Assembly: GCF_018760785.1 (NCBI RefSeq)
Contig: NZ_JAHHZO010000013.1
Coordinates: 1 to 64,000 of the forward strand
Direction of reading: 5' to 3'
From: Rhizobium sp. CSW-27
GTDB lineage: Bacteria > Pseudomonadota > Alphaproteobacteria > Rhizobiales > Rhizobiaceae
DNA length: 64,000 bases
Below are positions 7,641-16,348 of the stretch, one piece after another; positions within the stretch are counted from its first letter, which is position 1, and each line of letters opens with the position of its first letter. Both the position numbers and the translations under genes were made by a program. The notes under the pieces are model-generated. The model ran no database searches. It was not told where the DNA came from and was given only the letters and a program-made list of their open reading frames with translations.

Positions 7641-8861
7641 TCAGGCAAAGAAGTTTCGCGCATAGTCCAGCGCATCGGCCAGCGCGTCTACCTCGGAGCG
7701 GGTGTTGTACATCGCAAAGGATGCCCGGCAAGTGGAGGTCACACCGAACCGTTTCAAGAGCGGCATGGCACAATGGGTCCCGGCGCGCACGGCCACGCCC
7801 TTGCGGTCGATCACCATCGACACGTCATGGGCATGGATACCGGCGAGTTCGAAGGAGAAGATTGCCCCCTTGCCCGGCGCATTGCCGATGATGCGCAGCG
7901 AGTTGATCGCCGTCAGCCGTTCGGTCGCATAGGCCGTCAGATCCGCCTCGTGCGCGGCGATCGCGTCGCGTCCGATCTTCTCCATGTAGTCCAGTGCATA
8001 ACCCAGGCCGATCGCCTGCACGATCGGTGGCGTGCCGGCCTCGAACCGGTGCGGCGGATCATTATAGGTGACGAACTCCTGGTCGACGTCGATGATCATC
8101 TCGCCGCCGCCCTGGAATGGCCGCATCTCGTAGAGCCGCTCCTTCTTGCCGTAAAGCACGCCGATGCCGGAGGGGCCGTAAAGCTTGTGGCCGGTCATCA
8201 CGTACCAGTCGCAGCCGAGATCCTGCACGTCGACCGGCATGTGCACGGCGCCCTGGCTGCCGTCGACCAGCACCGGGATGCCGCGGTCATGGGCGATGCG
8301 GCAGACGTCCTTGATCGGCACGACCGTTCCGAGCGCATTCGACATATGCGTCATGGCGATCAGCCGTGTCTTTTCCGTCAGGCATTTTTCAAAATCTTCG
8401 AGATGGAAGGCGCCCTCGTCATCCACCGGCACCCAGACCAGCTTGACGCCTTGTCGTTCGCGCAAAAAGTGCCAGGGCACGATGTTGGAATGGTGCTCCA
8501 TGATCGTCAGAACGATCTCGTCACCGTCCTTCAGATGCGGCATGGCCCAGCCATAAGCGACCGTGTTGATCGCCTCGGTCGAATTTTTGGTGAAGACGAT
8601 ATCGTCGATAGACGGCGCATTCAGAAAGCGACGCACCTTTTCGCGCGCGCCCTCATAGGCCTCCGTCGCGGCATTCGACAGGTAATGCAGACCCCGATGC
8701 ACATTGGCATATTCATGCGAATAGGCATGCGAAATCGCGTCGATCACGCTCTGCGGCTTCTGCGCGGAGGCGCCATTGTCCAGGTAGACGAGCGGCTTGC
8801 CGTGCACCATCGTGGTGAGGATCGGAAAGTCGCGACGGATCGCTTCGACATCATAGGTCAT
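7641..8861 (-). CDS. sufS: SufS, group II cysteine desulfurase
   Basis: This 406-residue PLP enzyme removes sulfur from L-cysteine to feed the SufBCD scaffold. The PLP lysine is Lys226 in the TGHK motif, and the persulfide cysteine is Cys364 in RAGTHCAMP, the short-loop group II arrangement that normally needs an activator such as SufE or SufU. No sufE is present in this operon. Length matches the family (about 406-415). ATG at 8861 gives the expected N terminus (MTYDVEAIRRDFP). It is the second of two desulfurases in the operon and corresponds to sufS1 of Agrobacterium. Confidence 0.94.
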   Translation of the reverse strand: MTYDVEAIRRDFPILTTMVHGKPLVYLDNGASAQKPQSVIDAISHAYSHEYANVHRGLHYLSNAATEAYEGAREKVRRFLNAPSIDDIVFTKNSTEAINTVAYGWAMPHLKDGDEIVLTIMEHHSNIVPWHFLRERQGVKLVWVPVDDEGAFHLEDFEKCLTEKTRLIAMTHMSNALGTVVPIKDVCRIAHDRGIPVLVDGSQGAVHMPVDVQDLGCDWYVMTGHKLYGPSGIGVLYGKKERLYEMRPFQGGGEMIIDVDQEFVTYNDPPHRFEAGTPPIVQAIGLGYALDYMEKIGRDAIAAHEADLTAYATERLTAINSLRIIGNAPGKGAIFSFELAGIHAHDVSMVIDRKGVAVRAGTHCAMPLLKRFGVTSTCRASFAMYNTRSEVDALADALDYARNFFA

Positions 8862-8944
8862 GGATGGCCATCCCGTAAATTCGGCGGCACGCTCTGCCTG
8901 CCGGGAGAATGCCGGCGGCGACGACACGTCCCGCCGGCATCGTA

Positions 8945-10219
8945 TCAGGCATGTCTTTCCAGCCAGCGGCTGACGATCGCTTCGAGTGCCTCGACGAGCG
9001 CCTCGTCCTCCAGCTCCTCGACGATCTCCGCCACGAAGGCGTTGACCAGCATGGCACGCGCCTTGTTGCGCGGAATGCCGCGGGCCATCAGGTAATAAAG
9101 ATGGTTGTCGTCGATATCGGCGACCGTCGCACCGTGACCGCACTGCACGTCGTCGGCAAAGATCTCGAGCTCCGGCTTGGCGGAGAACTCGGCATCGTCC
9201 GACATCAGAAGCGTGTTGCAGGCCATACGCGCATCGGTCTTCTGGGCGTCGAGGGCAACCTTGATCATGCCCTGGAACACGCCGCGGGCGCGATCGAACA
9301 CCACGTTGCGGAAGATTTCCGTCGAAGTGGTGTTCGGCACATTGTGGCCCAGCACCAGCGTCACGTCGGTATGCGTATCGCCGCCGAGCAGATTGACGCC
9401 TCGCAACTGCAGGTCGGAGCCCTCGCCCGCCACGTCGATGCGCAGTTCCTGACGCACCAGCTTGCCGCCGGCATTGATGACGAAGAGGCGCAGCTTGGCA
9501 TCTGCACCGACCCGAATGCGCACCTGGCCGAGATGGGTATCGGAGGCACCCTGCTCCTGCAGCACGATCCAGGTCACCTCGGCGCCGTCCTCCAGCGAGA
9601 TGTCGCTGACGGAGGAGACGAAAGCCTGGTCCCCGGTCGTTGCCGCATGCCGCTCGATTACGGTTGCCCTGGCACCCTTGCCGAAGCTGACCGGAAAGCG
9701 GGTGTGAATCTGGCCGCCACCGTGCAGCGCCTGGATCTCGATCGGCTGCTCGATCTCGACACCTTCCGGAAATTCCAGCACATAGCCGTCCCGCACGAAG
9801 CTGCCATTGATCTTGCCGATCGTGTCGTCGCGGTCGATAACGGAAAGGCCCGGCGCGGCGGTCCCTTCGCGCAACATCGTGTCGAAGCTGCCGAGAAGCA
9901 CTCCGCCGACGGAGGCCTTGGCTTCGGAAAGCCCGTCCTGCGTCACGATCACCGTTGCACTGTCCACCAGCGGCGCGGGGGCCGCCGCCACGCCGGCGGG
10001 CCCGGCCGCGGGAAGCCCCCGCAGCAGCGTCTTCAGGTCCGTATAATGCCAGGCTTCCACCCGGCGGGTCGGAAGACCATTGGTCTTCAGATCTTCCAGC
10101 AACCGGTCGCGTGCACTGATGACGGCACCATTGCCCGGCAGGTCGCCGACCTGCTGGTTATAGGCCTCGATCAGCGCAGATTCCGCGGCAGTCAGCCGGC
10201 TTGTCGTCTGCATGTTCAT
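8945..10219 (-). CDS. sufD: SufD, Fe-S scaffold complex subunit
   Basis: This 424-residue SufB/SufD-family beta-helix protein forms the SufBC2D scaffold. The C-terminal core carries CNTLLMSDDAEFSAKPELEIFADDVQCGHGATV, the conserved SufD segment with the histidine of the SufB-SufD interface, and ends in the typical WLERHA helix. ATG at 10219 follows AAGGA with good spacing, and a second ATG lies two codons later. It starts 25 bp after sufC ends. Confidence 0.95.
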   Translation of the reverse strand: MNMQTTSRLTAAESALIEAYNQQVGDLPGNGAVISARDRLLEDLKTNGLPTRRVEAWHYTDLKTLLRGLPAAGPAGVAAAPAPLVDSATVIVTQDGLSEAKASVGGVLLGSFDTMLREGTAAPGLSVIDRDDTIGKINGSFVRDGYVLEFPEGVEIEQPIEIQALHGGGQIHTRFPVSFGKGARATVIERHAATTGDQAFVSSVSDISLEDGAEVTWIVLQEQGASDTHLGQVRIRVGADAKLRLFVINAGGKLVRQELRIDVAGEGSDLQLRGVNLLGGDTHTDVTLVLGHNVPNTTSTEIFRNVVFDRARGVFQGMIKVALDAQKTDARMACNTLLMSDDAEFSAKPELEIFADDVQCGHGATVADIDDNHLYYLMARGIPRNKARAMLVNAFVAEIVEELEDEALVEALEAIVSRWLERHA

Positions 10220-10244
10220 GCCAATAATCCTTTCGCCACTGCCC

Positions 10245-11000
10245 TCAGGCCGCTTCGCCGATGATGTCGGCGTAGCCATTGGCTTCCAGTTCGAGCGCAA
10301 GAGTCTTGTCGCCCGTGCGGATGATCTGGCCCTTGTAGAGAACGTGAACCGTATCCGGCACGATATAGTCGAGCAGGCGCTGGTAGTGGGTGATGACGAT
10401 CACGGCGCGATCCGGCGATTTCAGCGCATTCACCCCATCGGCGACGATCTTGAGCGCGTCGATGTCGAGGCCGGAATCGGTTTCATCGAGAACGCACAGC
10501 TTGGGCTCGAGCAGTGCCATCTGCAGGATCTCGGCGCGCTTCTTCTCGCCACCGGAGAAGCCGACGTTCAACGGCCGCTTCAGCATGTCCGGGTTGATCT
10601 TCAACTCGCCAGCAGCTTCCTTGACGCGGCGCATGAAGTCCGGCGTCGTCAGTTCCGCCTCGCCGCGCGCCTTGCGCTGCTCGTTCATGGCCACCTTCAG
10701 GAACTGCATGGTGGCAACGCCCGGAATTTCGACCGGATACTGGAAGGCGAGGAAAATGCCCTTGGCGGCACGCTCGGCCGGATCGAGTTCCAGGATGTTC
10801 TCGCCATTGTAAAGGATCTCGCCCTCGGTGACCTCGTAGTCCTCGCGGCCGGAGAGAATGTAGGAGAGCGTCGACTTGCCGGAGCCGTTCGGACCCATGA
10901 TGGCCGCCACTTCGCCAGCCTTCACGGTCAGGTTCAGACCGCGGATGATCTCGGTGCCGTCTTCGGCGATGCGGGCGTGCAGGTTCTTGATTTCAAGCAT
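10245..11000 (-). CDS. sufC: SufC, Fe-S assembly ATPase
   Basis: This 251-residue ABC-type ATPase powers conformational changes of the SufBCD complex. It has Walker A GPNGSGKST, the SufC-specific signature GFSGGEKKRAEILQM, Walker B LCVLDETDSGLD and the switch histidine in VIVITHYQRLL. ATG at 11000 follows AGGAA seven bases upstream. An in-frame ATG at 11018 is a weaker alternative. A 173-bp gap containing a palindromic repeat separates it from sufB upstream. Confidence 0.96.
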   Translation of the reverse strand: MLEIKNLHARIAEDGTEIIRGLNLTVKAGEVAAIMGPNGSGKSTLSYILSGREDYEVTEGEILYNGENILELDPAERAAKGIFLAFQYPVEIPGVATMQFLKVAMNEQRKARGEAELTTPDFMRRVKEAAGELKINPDMLKRPLNVGFSGGEKKRAEILQMALLEPKLCVLDETDSGLDIDALKIVADGVNALKSPDRAVIVITHYQRLLDYIVPDTVHVLYKGQIIRTGDKTLALELEANGYADIIGEAA

Positions 11001-11070
11001 CTTGATGTTCCTGTTCATAGGGCGGTTCAAAGCCGCCTGTCTTCGTCTGCGCCATCCCGGCGCCCTATTC

Positions 11071-11162
11071 GTCATCCTCGGGCTGGTCCCGAGGATCCAT
11101 AAATTCGCGTTCTCTGCGCAAGCCTCAAGCCGTGGATCCTCGGGCCAAGCCCGAGGATGACA
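11071..11162. repeat. RIME-like palindromic element between sufB and sufC
   Basis: Two near-mirror 30-base arms (11071-11100 and 11132-11162) flank a 31-base centre. Each arm is itself a hairpin (CCTCGGG...CCCGAGG) and begins or ends with GTCATCCTCGG or its complement, so the whole can fold as two small hairpins or one long one. The pattern matches the dispersed rhizobial intergenic mosaic elements known as RIMEs. Inside an operon it may stabilise or attenuate the transcript. Confidence 0.75.
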
Positions 11163-11173
11163 GCACCTGACGG

Positions 11174-12643
11174 TCAGCCAACCGATCCTTCCAGCGAAAT
11201 GCCGATCAGTTTCTGCGCTTCGACGGCAAATTCCATCGGCAGTTCCTGAATGACTTCCTTGACGAAGCCGTTGACGATCAGTGCGATCGCCGCCTCTTCC
11301 GGAATACCGCGCTGCAGGCAATAGAACAGCTGGTCTTCGGAGATCTTCGAGGTGGTCGCCTCATGCTCGAACTGTGCGGAGGAATTCTTCGCCTCGATAT
11401 AGGGCACCGTGTGCGCGCCGCAGCGGTCGCCGATGAGGAGCGAATCGCACTGCGTGAAGTTGCGGGCATTGGTGGCCTTGCGATGCGCAGACACCTGGCC
11501 GCGATAGGTGTTCTGCGACACACCGGCGGCAATGCCCTTGGAGATGATGCGGCTCGACGTGTTCTTGCCGAGATGGATCATCTTGGTGCCCGAGTCGATC
11601 TGCTGGTGACCGTTCGATACGGCGATCGAGTAGAACTCGCCGCGGCTGTCATCGCCGCGCAGGATGCAGCTCGGATATTTCCAGGTGATCGCCGAGCCGG
11701 TTTCCACCTGCGTCCAGGAAATCTTCGAACGGGCGCCGCGGCAATCGCCACGCTTGGTGACGAAGTTGTAGATGCCGCCCTTGCCCTGCTTGTCGCCGGG
11801 ATACCAGTTCTGCACGGTCGAATACTTGATCTCGGCATCGTCCAAGGCGACGAGTTCGACGACGGCCGCATGCAGCTGGTTTTCGTCGCGCTGCGGTGCC
11901 GTGCAGCCTTCGAGATAGGACACATAGGCGCCTTCGTCTGCGATGATCAGCGTGCGCTCGAACTGGCCGGTGTTCTTCTCGTTGATGCGGAAATAGGTCG
12001 ACAGTTCCATCGGGCAACGAACGCCCTTCGGCACATAGACGAAGGAACCGTCGGTGAAGACGGCAGAGTTCAGCGTGGCATAGTAGTTGTCGGTGGTCGG
12101 AACGACGGAACCGAGATACTTCCTGACCAGTTCGGGATGCTCGCGCACGGCTTCCGAGATCGACATGAAGATCACGCCGGCCTTGGCCAGTTCCTTCTTG
12201 AAGGTCGTGACGACCGAGACACTGTCGAACACGGCATCGACGGCAACGCGCGGCTTGTCGACGCCGGCCAGGATTTCCTGTTCCTTCAGCGGAATACCGA
12301 GCTTCTCATAGACCTTCAGCAGCTCCGGATCGACTTCCTCCAGCGACTTCGGGCCGGACGTCGTCTTCGGCGCCGCATAGTAGTAGATGTCGTTGAAGTC
12401 GATCTTCGGGTAATCGACGCGGGCCCAGGTCGGCTCTTCCATGGTCAGCCAGCGGCGATAGGCGTCGAGCCGCCATTCCAGCATCCACTCCGGCTCCTGC
12501 TTCTTGGCCGAAATGAAGCGGATGATCTCTTCGGACAGGCCCTTCGGGGCCTTTTCGACTTCGATTTCGGTCTCGAAGCCGTATTTGTACTGGTCCACAT
12601 CGATGAGGCGGACCTGATCGATGGTTTCCTGCACGGCAGCCAT
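11174..12643 (-). CDS. sufB: SufB, Fe-S scaffold complex subunit
   Basis: This 489-residue cytoplasmic scaffold protein is the main site of nascent cluster assembly. Family landmarks are the N-terminal GLSEEIIRFISAKKQEPEWMLEWRL, the beta-helix core with YLEGCTAPQRDENQLHAAVVELVA (conserved cysteine), RGDCRGARSKISWTQVETGSAITWKYP, and the C-terminal CDSLLIGDRCGAHTVPYIEAKNSSAQFEHEA with the catalytic Cys and the interface His/Glu. ATG at 12643 follows GGAG seven bases upstream. An ATG two codons earlier (12649) overlaps that spacer and is less likely. Confidence 0.96.
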   Translation of the reverse strand: MAAVQETIDQVRLIDVDQYKYGFETEIEVEKAPKGLSEEIIRFISAKKQEPEWMLEWRLDAYRRWLTMEEPTWARVDYPKIDFNDIYYYAAPKTTSGPKSLEEVDPELLKVYEKLGIPLKEQEILAGVDKPRVAVDAVFDSVSVVTTFKKELAKAGVIFMSISEAVREHPELVRKYLGSVVPTTDNYYATLNSAVFTDGSFVYVPKGVRCPMELSTYFRINEKNTGQFERTLIIADEGAYVSYLEGCTAPQRDENQLHAAVVELVALDDAEIKYSTVQNWYPGDKQGKGGIYNFVTKRGDCRGARSKISWTQVETGSAITWKYPSCILRGDDSRGEFYSIAVSNGHQQIDSGTKMIHLGKNTSSRIISKGIAAGVSQNTYRGQVSAHRKATNARNFTQCDSLLIGDRCGAHTVPYIEAKNSSAQFEHEATTSKISEDQLFYCLQRGIPEEAAIALIVNGFVKEVIQELPMEFAVEAQKLIGISLEGSVG

Positions 12644-12785
12644 GGTCATACTCCAATCTTGCCGGAATCAAGGGTCCGGCAGCTTGTCATTTCTTGGCGG
12701 AAGTCCGCCCTCATGTAGGCGCCAGAAGGCGATTTTCCCACCTTTTGGCAAGCAGATTTTTGCGTTTCCGCAAATTAGAACGCAC

Positions 12786-13952
12786 TCATGCGGCGCGTCC
12801 GGCATTGGCCCGCCGTCCGGCAATCCTGGCAAAGGCCGCCAGCGCCCGGTCGATCTCCGCCTCGGTCGTGGACGGCCCCAGCGACAGGCGCAGTGCCCCC
12901 ATCTGCGGATCGCAGCCCATGGCGGCCAGCACGTGGCTCTGTCCCACCTTGCCGGAGGAACAGGCAGACCCCGCCGACAGCGCCACCCCTTCCAGATCGA
13001 AGGCGATCTGGCCCGTCTCGGATTTCAGGCCCGGCAGGGTGAAGAAGGTGGTATTGGCGACACGCGGCTGGCCGGCACCGTGAATGACCACGTCGGCGGC
13101 TGCAGCGCGCATGCCCTCCTCCAGACGCTCCCGCAGGGCGGCAATCGCCGCATTGCGCGCTTCCAGATCCGCAAGCGCCGCTTCGCAGGCTGCGCCGAAT
13201 CCGACGATGCCCGGAAAATTCTCCGTGCCGGAACGGTGGCCTTTCTCCTGCCCGCCGCCGCGGACGAGCGGCTGCGGCATCATGACCTCGCCACGCGAAA
13301 CAAGCGCCCCGACACCCTTCGGGCCGGCAAGCTTGTGCGAGGAGAGAATGAGAAAATCCGCATCGAGCGCGGCGATATCGACCGGAATGCGGCCGACCGC
13401 CTGCACGGCATCCACCACCATCAGGCCGCCCTTCGCATGCACCAGCGATGCCGCTTCGTAGACCGGCTGGATGATGCCCGTCTCGTTGTTGACCAGCATG
13501 ACGGCCACCATCGGCAGGCCGCCTGCGGCATCATGGGCATCGAGCGCGGCTGCGAGCGCGGCAAGATCAAGCACGCCGTCTTTGGTGACGGCCACTTCGC
13601 TCAACCGCCCGGCGCCAAAACGGCCACCTTCGCGCAGCGCCGGATGCTCGATGGCCGACACATAGAGATGGCCGAGCGAGAGCGGTGCGCGCCCCATGCG
13701 AAAGTCCGGCGTCAGCACGAAATTTGCCGCTTCCGTTGCGCCACTGGTAAAGGTCACGTGCTGCGGATCGGCACCGACAAGCGCCGCCACCTGGCGGCGG
13801 GCGCGATCAATGCTGGCGCGGGCCGCACGCCCCTCGCCATGCACGGAAGAGGCGTTGCCCGGCAGATCATAGGCTTCCAGCATGGCACGCCTTGCCGCTT
13901 CGCCAAGCGGCGCCGTCGCGTTCCAATCCAGATATGCGCGTGTCTTGGACAT
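12786..13952 (-). CDS. NifS/IscS-type cysteine desulfurase (SufS2), first gene of suf operon
   Basis: This 388-residue PLP-dependent cysteine desulfurase is of group I (NifS/IscS-like). The PLP lysine is Lys207 in SSHK, and the catalytic cysteine is Cys331 in SAGSACSSGK, the long mobile loop that distinguishes IscS/NifS from SufS. ATG at 13952 gives the canonical start MSKTRAYLDWNATAPL. It is the promoter-proximal gene of the suf operon, 142 bp before sufB, and matches sufS2 of Agrobacterium. Having a group I and a group II desulfurase in one operon suggests different acceptors, for instance Fe-S assembly versus tRNA or cofactor thiolation. That is inference. Confidence 0.92.
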   Translation of the reverse strand: MSKTRAYLDWNATAPLGEAARRAMLEAYDLPGNASSVHGEGRAARASIDRARRQVAALVGADPQHVTFTSGATEAANFVLTPDFRMGRAPLSLGHLYVSAIEHPALREGGRFGAGRLSEVAVTKDGVLDLAALAAALDAHDAAGGLPMVAVMLVNNETGIIQPVYEAASLVHAKGGLMVVDAVQAVGRIPVDIAALDADFLILSSHKLAGPKGVGALVSRGEVMMPQPLVRGGGQEKGHRSGTENFPGIVGFGAACEAALADLEARNAAIAALRERLEEGMRAAAADVVIHGAGQPRVANTTFFTLPGLKSETGQIAFDLEGVALSAGSACSSGKVGQSHVLAAMGCDPQMGALRLSLGPSTTEAEIDRALAAFARIAGRRANAGRAA

Positions 13953-14061
13953 TGCAGCCTGCGGTTCCCGGTCCAGATCCGGCACGACGACGCATTTCCC
14001 TTGAAATTTTCGCCACGCATGCCGTAAGAGACGACCACCTGGGCGGCACAGCCGACCCAAA

Positions 14062-14078
14062 TTTCGAATGGTTCTAAA
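14062..14078. promoter_or_regulatory. Irr-type (ICE) box at suf promoter
   Basis: TTTCGAATGGTTCTAAA differs at one position from the palindromic Irr control element TTTAGAA-N3-TTCTAAA known from rhizobia. It lies about 110 bp before the sufS2 start and over the expected transcription start. Confidence 0.6.
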
Positions 14079-14081
14079 CTG

Positions 14082-14110
14082 TTTCTAGAAAAGATGACCG
14101 CGCTCGTCAA
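14082..14110 (-). promoter_or_regulatory. Predicted promoter of the suf operon
   Basis: On the minus strand TTGACG (plus 14105-14110), a 17-bp spacer and TAGAAA (plus 14082-14087) form a -35/-10 pair pointing to sufS2. The -35 overlaps the IRO motif, and the ICE-like box follows the -10. Confidence 0.55.
14095..14109. promoter_or_regulatory. Iron-responsive operator (RirA-type IRO motif) at suf promoter
   Basis: TGACCGCGCTCGTCA fits the TGA-N9-TCA consensus reported for RirA-controlled genes in rhizobia. It covers the predicted -35 region, as expected for repression under iron sufficiency. Confidence 0.6.
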
Positions 14111-14164
14111 GTCAAAGCGGTTGTGAAACGGTTGGAAACATCAAAAAAGCTGACCGGAGTAACG

Positions 14165-14842
14165 ATGCCCGAAGTGATTTTCAACGGCCCTGCCGGCCGC
14201 CTCGAAGGACGCTACCAGCCCTCGAAGGAGAAAAACGCCCCGATCGCGATCATCCTGCACCCGCACCCGCAGTTCGGCGGCACGATGAACAACCAGATCG
14301 TCTACCAGTTGTTCTACATGTTCCAGAAGCGGGGCTTCACGACGCTGCGCTTCAACTTCCGGGGCATCGGCCGCAGCCAGGGCGAATTCGACCATGGCGC
14401 GGGCGAACTTTCCGATGCCGCCGCCGCCCTCGACTGGGTGCAGGCCCTGCATCCCGATTCGAAAAGCTGCTGGGTGGCCGGCTATTCGTTCGGCGCCTGG
14501 ATCGGCATGCAGCTTCTGATGCGCCGGCCGGAGATCGAAGGTTTTCTCTCCATCGCGCCGCAGCCGAACATCTACGACTTCTCGTTCCTGGCACCCTGCC
14601 CCTCCTCCGGCCTGATCATCAACGGCGATTCCGACAAGGTCGCACCGGAAAAGGACGTGAATGCGCTGGTGGAGAAGCTGAAGACGCAGAAGGGCATCCT
14701 GATCACCCACCGCACCGTCGAAGGCGCCAACCACTTCTTCAACGGACGGGTGGAAGCACTGATGGCCGATTGCGAGGATTACCTTGATCGCCGCCTCAAC
14801 GGCGAACTGGTGCCGGAACCGGCTGCCAAGCGCATCCGCTGA
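14165..14842 (+). CDS. Alpha/beta hydrolase (dienelactone-hydrolase-like fold)
   Basis: This 225-residue cytoplasmic alpha/beta hydrolase has the oxyanion segment ILHPHPQFGGTMNN, nucleophile elbow GYSFGA with Ser108, a probable acid Asp at about 155-157 (NGDSDKVA) and His190 (ANHFF). The family is widespread in alphaproteobacteria and its substrate is unknown. ATG at 14165 follows GGAG by five bases, and the upstream in-frame extension to 14123 has no support. It is divergent from the suf operon and shares its 212-bp regulatory region, so iron control of this gene is conceivable. A strong terminator follows. Confidence 0.85.
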   Translation: MPEVIFNGPAGRLEGRYQPSKEKNAPIAIILHPHPQFGGTMNNQIVYQLFYMFQKRGFTTLRFNFRGIGRSQGEFDHGAGELSDAAAALDWVQALHPDSKSCWVAGYSFGAWIGMQLLMRRPEIEGFLSIAPQPNIYDFSFLAPCPSSGLIINGDSDKVAPEKDVNALVEKLKTQKGILITHRTVEGANHFFNGRVEALMADCEDYLDRRLNGELVPEPAAKRIR

Positions 14843-14866
14843 GCCCCACCCCTTGCCGATCCTTCG

Positions 14867-14894
14867 AAAAACGGTCCTGCAGGGCCGTTTTTTT
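14867..14894 (+). terminator. Intrinsic terminator of the alpha/beta hydrolase gene
   Basis: The stem AAAAACGGTCCT / AGGGCCGTTTTT has one G-T pair and is followed by a run of T. It lies 24 bp after the stop codon. Confidence 0.85.
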
Positions 14895-14917
14895 ATTCGG
14901 GATCGCGGCCCCCTTCC

Positions 14918-16111
14918 TCAGGTGCAGCTGGAACTCGAATTCGGCACCACGGAAAAGGCCGGCGCGGCGCGGTACTGGCGCACGCAGTTGCGGCCGGCGG
15001 CCTTGGCATCGTAGAGCGCCTTGTCGGCATGGCGCATCACCATGCTGAGTTCATGGGCATGCTGGAAGGCTGCCAGACCGAAGCTTGCCGTGATGTGAAA
15101 ACCGGTCGGCAGCCCCTGCACCGTCTGCATTGCCACCGAACCGCGCAGCGCCTGGGCAAACATCACCGCCGCATCGAGCGGTACGCCCGGCAGCAGGATG
15201 CAGAACTCCTCGCCGCCGATCCGGCCGACCACCGCATCATCGGGAACGCTCGCCCGCAGCAGGCCGCCGAAATGGCGGATGACCGAATCGCCGCTGAAAT
15301 GCCCGTAGGTGTCGTTGACCTTCTTGAAGTGATCGAGATCGCAGAGGATCAGCGAATGCGGCCCGCTTGACCGCCGGCGCAGCGCCAGATCGCAATGGGT
15401 GTCGAAACCGCGCCGGTTGTAGACGCCGGAAAGCGAATCGACCTCCGAATTGGTCCGCTCGTCCGCCATGATCTCCAGCACGAAGACCGACAGCAGCATC
15501 AGCCCGATGATCACCACGAACACGCCCGTCGTGCTCTGCGATACGAGTGCGTAGTAGGAATGCACGTAATCCTTGGCGGTCTGCCCGGCACCCACCAGAA
15601 CCGCCAGCACGCCCTTGGCCATGAACTGCAGGCCGGCGAGGATCAGGAGGACCAGCATCACCCGGTCGATCAGCATGCGCCGCGAGGAACGCACGATGGC
15701 GACGGCGCTGTGCACCATGATCAGCGCGAAGGGCACCTGATAGCTGACCGAATGCATGAAGGTGCCGCGCGGCAGGTCGTAGATCACCAGATCAAGAAAG
15801 ACCGAGGCCAGGAAGAAGATGCCGAGAAACCAGGGATTGGCCGGCACGCCATAAAGTTTTCCAATGCCGATGCGGATCAGCACCATGCCGCCCAGCACCG
15901 TGGAAAAGGCCATCAGCGCAAAGAACATCGGCCAGTCGGTATAGGCGACCAGCAGCTCGGCAACGGTCGACAGCGAGGCTATGGCATAGGCGGAGGCAAT
16001 CCAGCGTGCCGCGGACGCTGAACGGCTGCGGGTGGACACGATGAGGAACACCACGCAGAACGACAGGCCGATCAGCAGGTTCATCACCAGGAAAAAATTT
16101 GCTCCATTCAT
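14918..16111 (-). CDS. Membrane-bound diguanylate cyclase (GGDEF domain)
   Basis: This 397-residue protein is predicted to make cyclic di-GMP from GTP. Six or seven N-terminal membrane helices (residues 5-215) are followed by a GGDEF domain with an intact active site, RIGGEEF (GGEEF 299-303), and the metal-binding DLDHFKKVND. The RxxD product-inhibition site expected five residues before GGEEF is absent (PDDAVVG instead). The enzyme may therefore lack feedback inhibition. The membrane part may be a sensor of unknown signal. It is transcribed alone, convergent with the hydrolase gene. Confidence 0.9.
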   Translation of the reverse strand: MNGANFFLVMNLLIGLSFCVVFLIVSTRSRSASAARWIASAYAIASLSTVAELLVAYTDWPMFFALMAFSTVLGGMVLIRIGIGKLYGVPANPWFLGIFFLASVFLDLVIYDLPRGTFMHSVSYQVPFALIMVHSAVAIVRSSRRMLIDRVMLVLLILAGLQFMAKGVLAVLVGAGQTAKDYVHSYYALVSQSTTGVFVVIIGLMLLSVFVLEIMADERTNSEVDSLSGVYNRRGFDTHCDLALRRRSSGPHSLILCDLDHFKKVNDTYGHFSGDSVIRHFGGLLRASVPDDAVVGRIGGEEFCILLPGVPLDAAVMFAQALRGSVAMQTVQGLPTGFHITASFGLAAFQHAHELSMVMRHADKALYDAKAAGRNCVRQYRAAPAFSVVPNSSSSCT

Positions 16112-16348
16112 AGAGCGTCACGAAGCCCCAGGCCCCGCCCTCCGTTCTGCGCTTCGCAGCCATCACGGACAAGAAAAGAGTTAAACATTAATTTCATCTT
16201 AAACGACAATACGAAATACGAAATACGACATAAACTAGGGTTGCGGTGGCAGCAAGGACGCCGGGCCGCACTTTTGGAGTGATTCCGTCGGAAAACAGTG
16301 TTAGAGGCGCGCTACACATCAAAAGCAACCTCTTGCCAGAGATCGATC

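Noticed and set aside
12740..12785. Possible terminator hairpin (TTTGCG..CGCAAA) between sufS2 and sufB
   Set aside because: The stem is short and lacks a T tract in the direction of transcription; sufB has its own ribosome site and clearly belongs to the operon.
16205..16232. Tandem AAATACG heptamers upstream of tyrS considered as a repeat array or regulator site
   Set aside because: Fewer than three units, no spacer pattern and no palindrome; it could be chance in an AT-rich promoter region.
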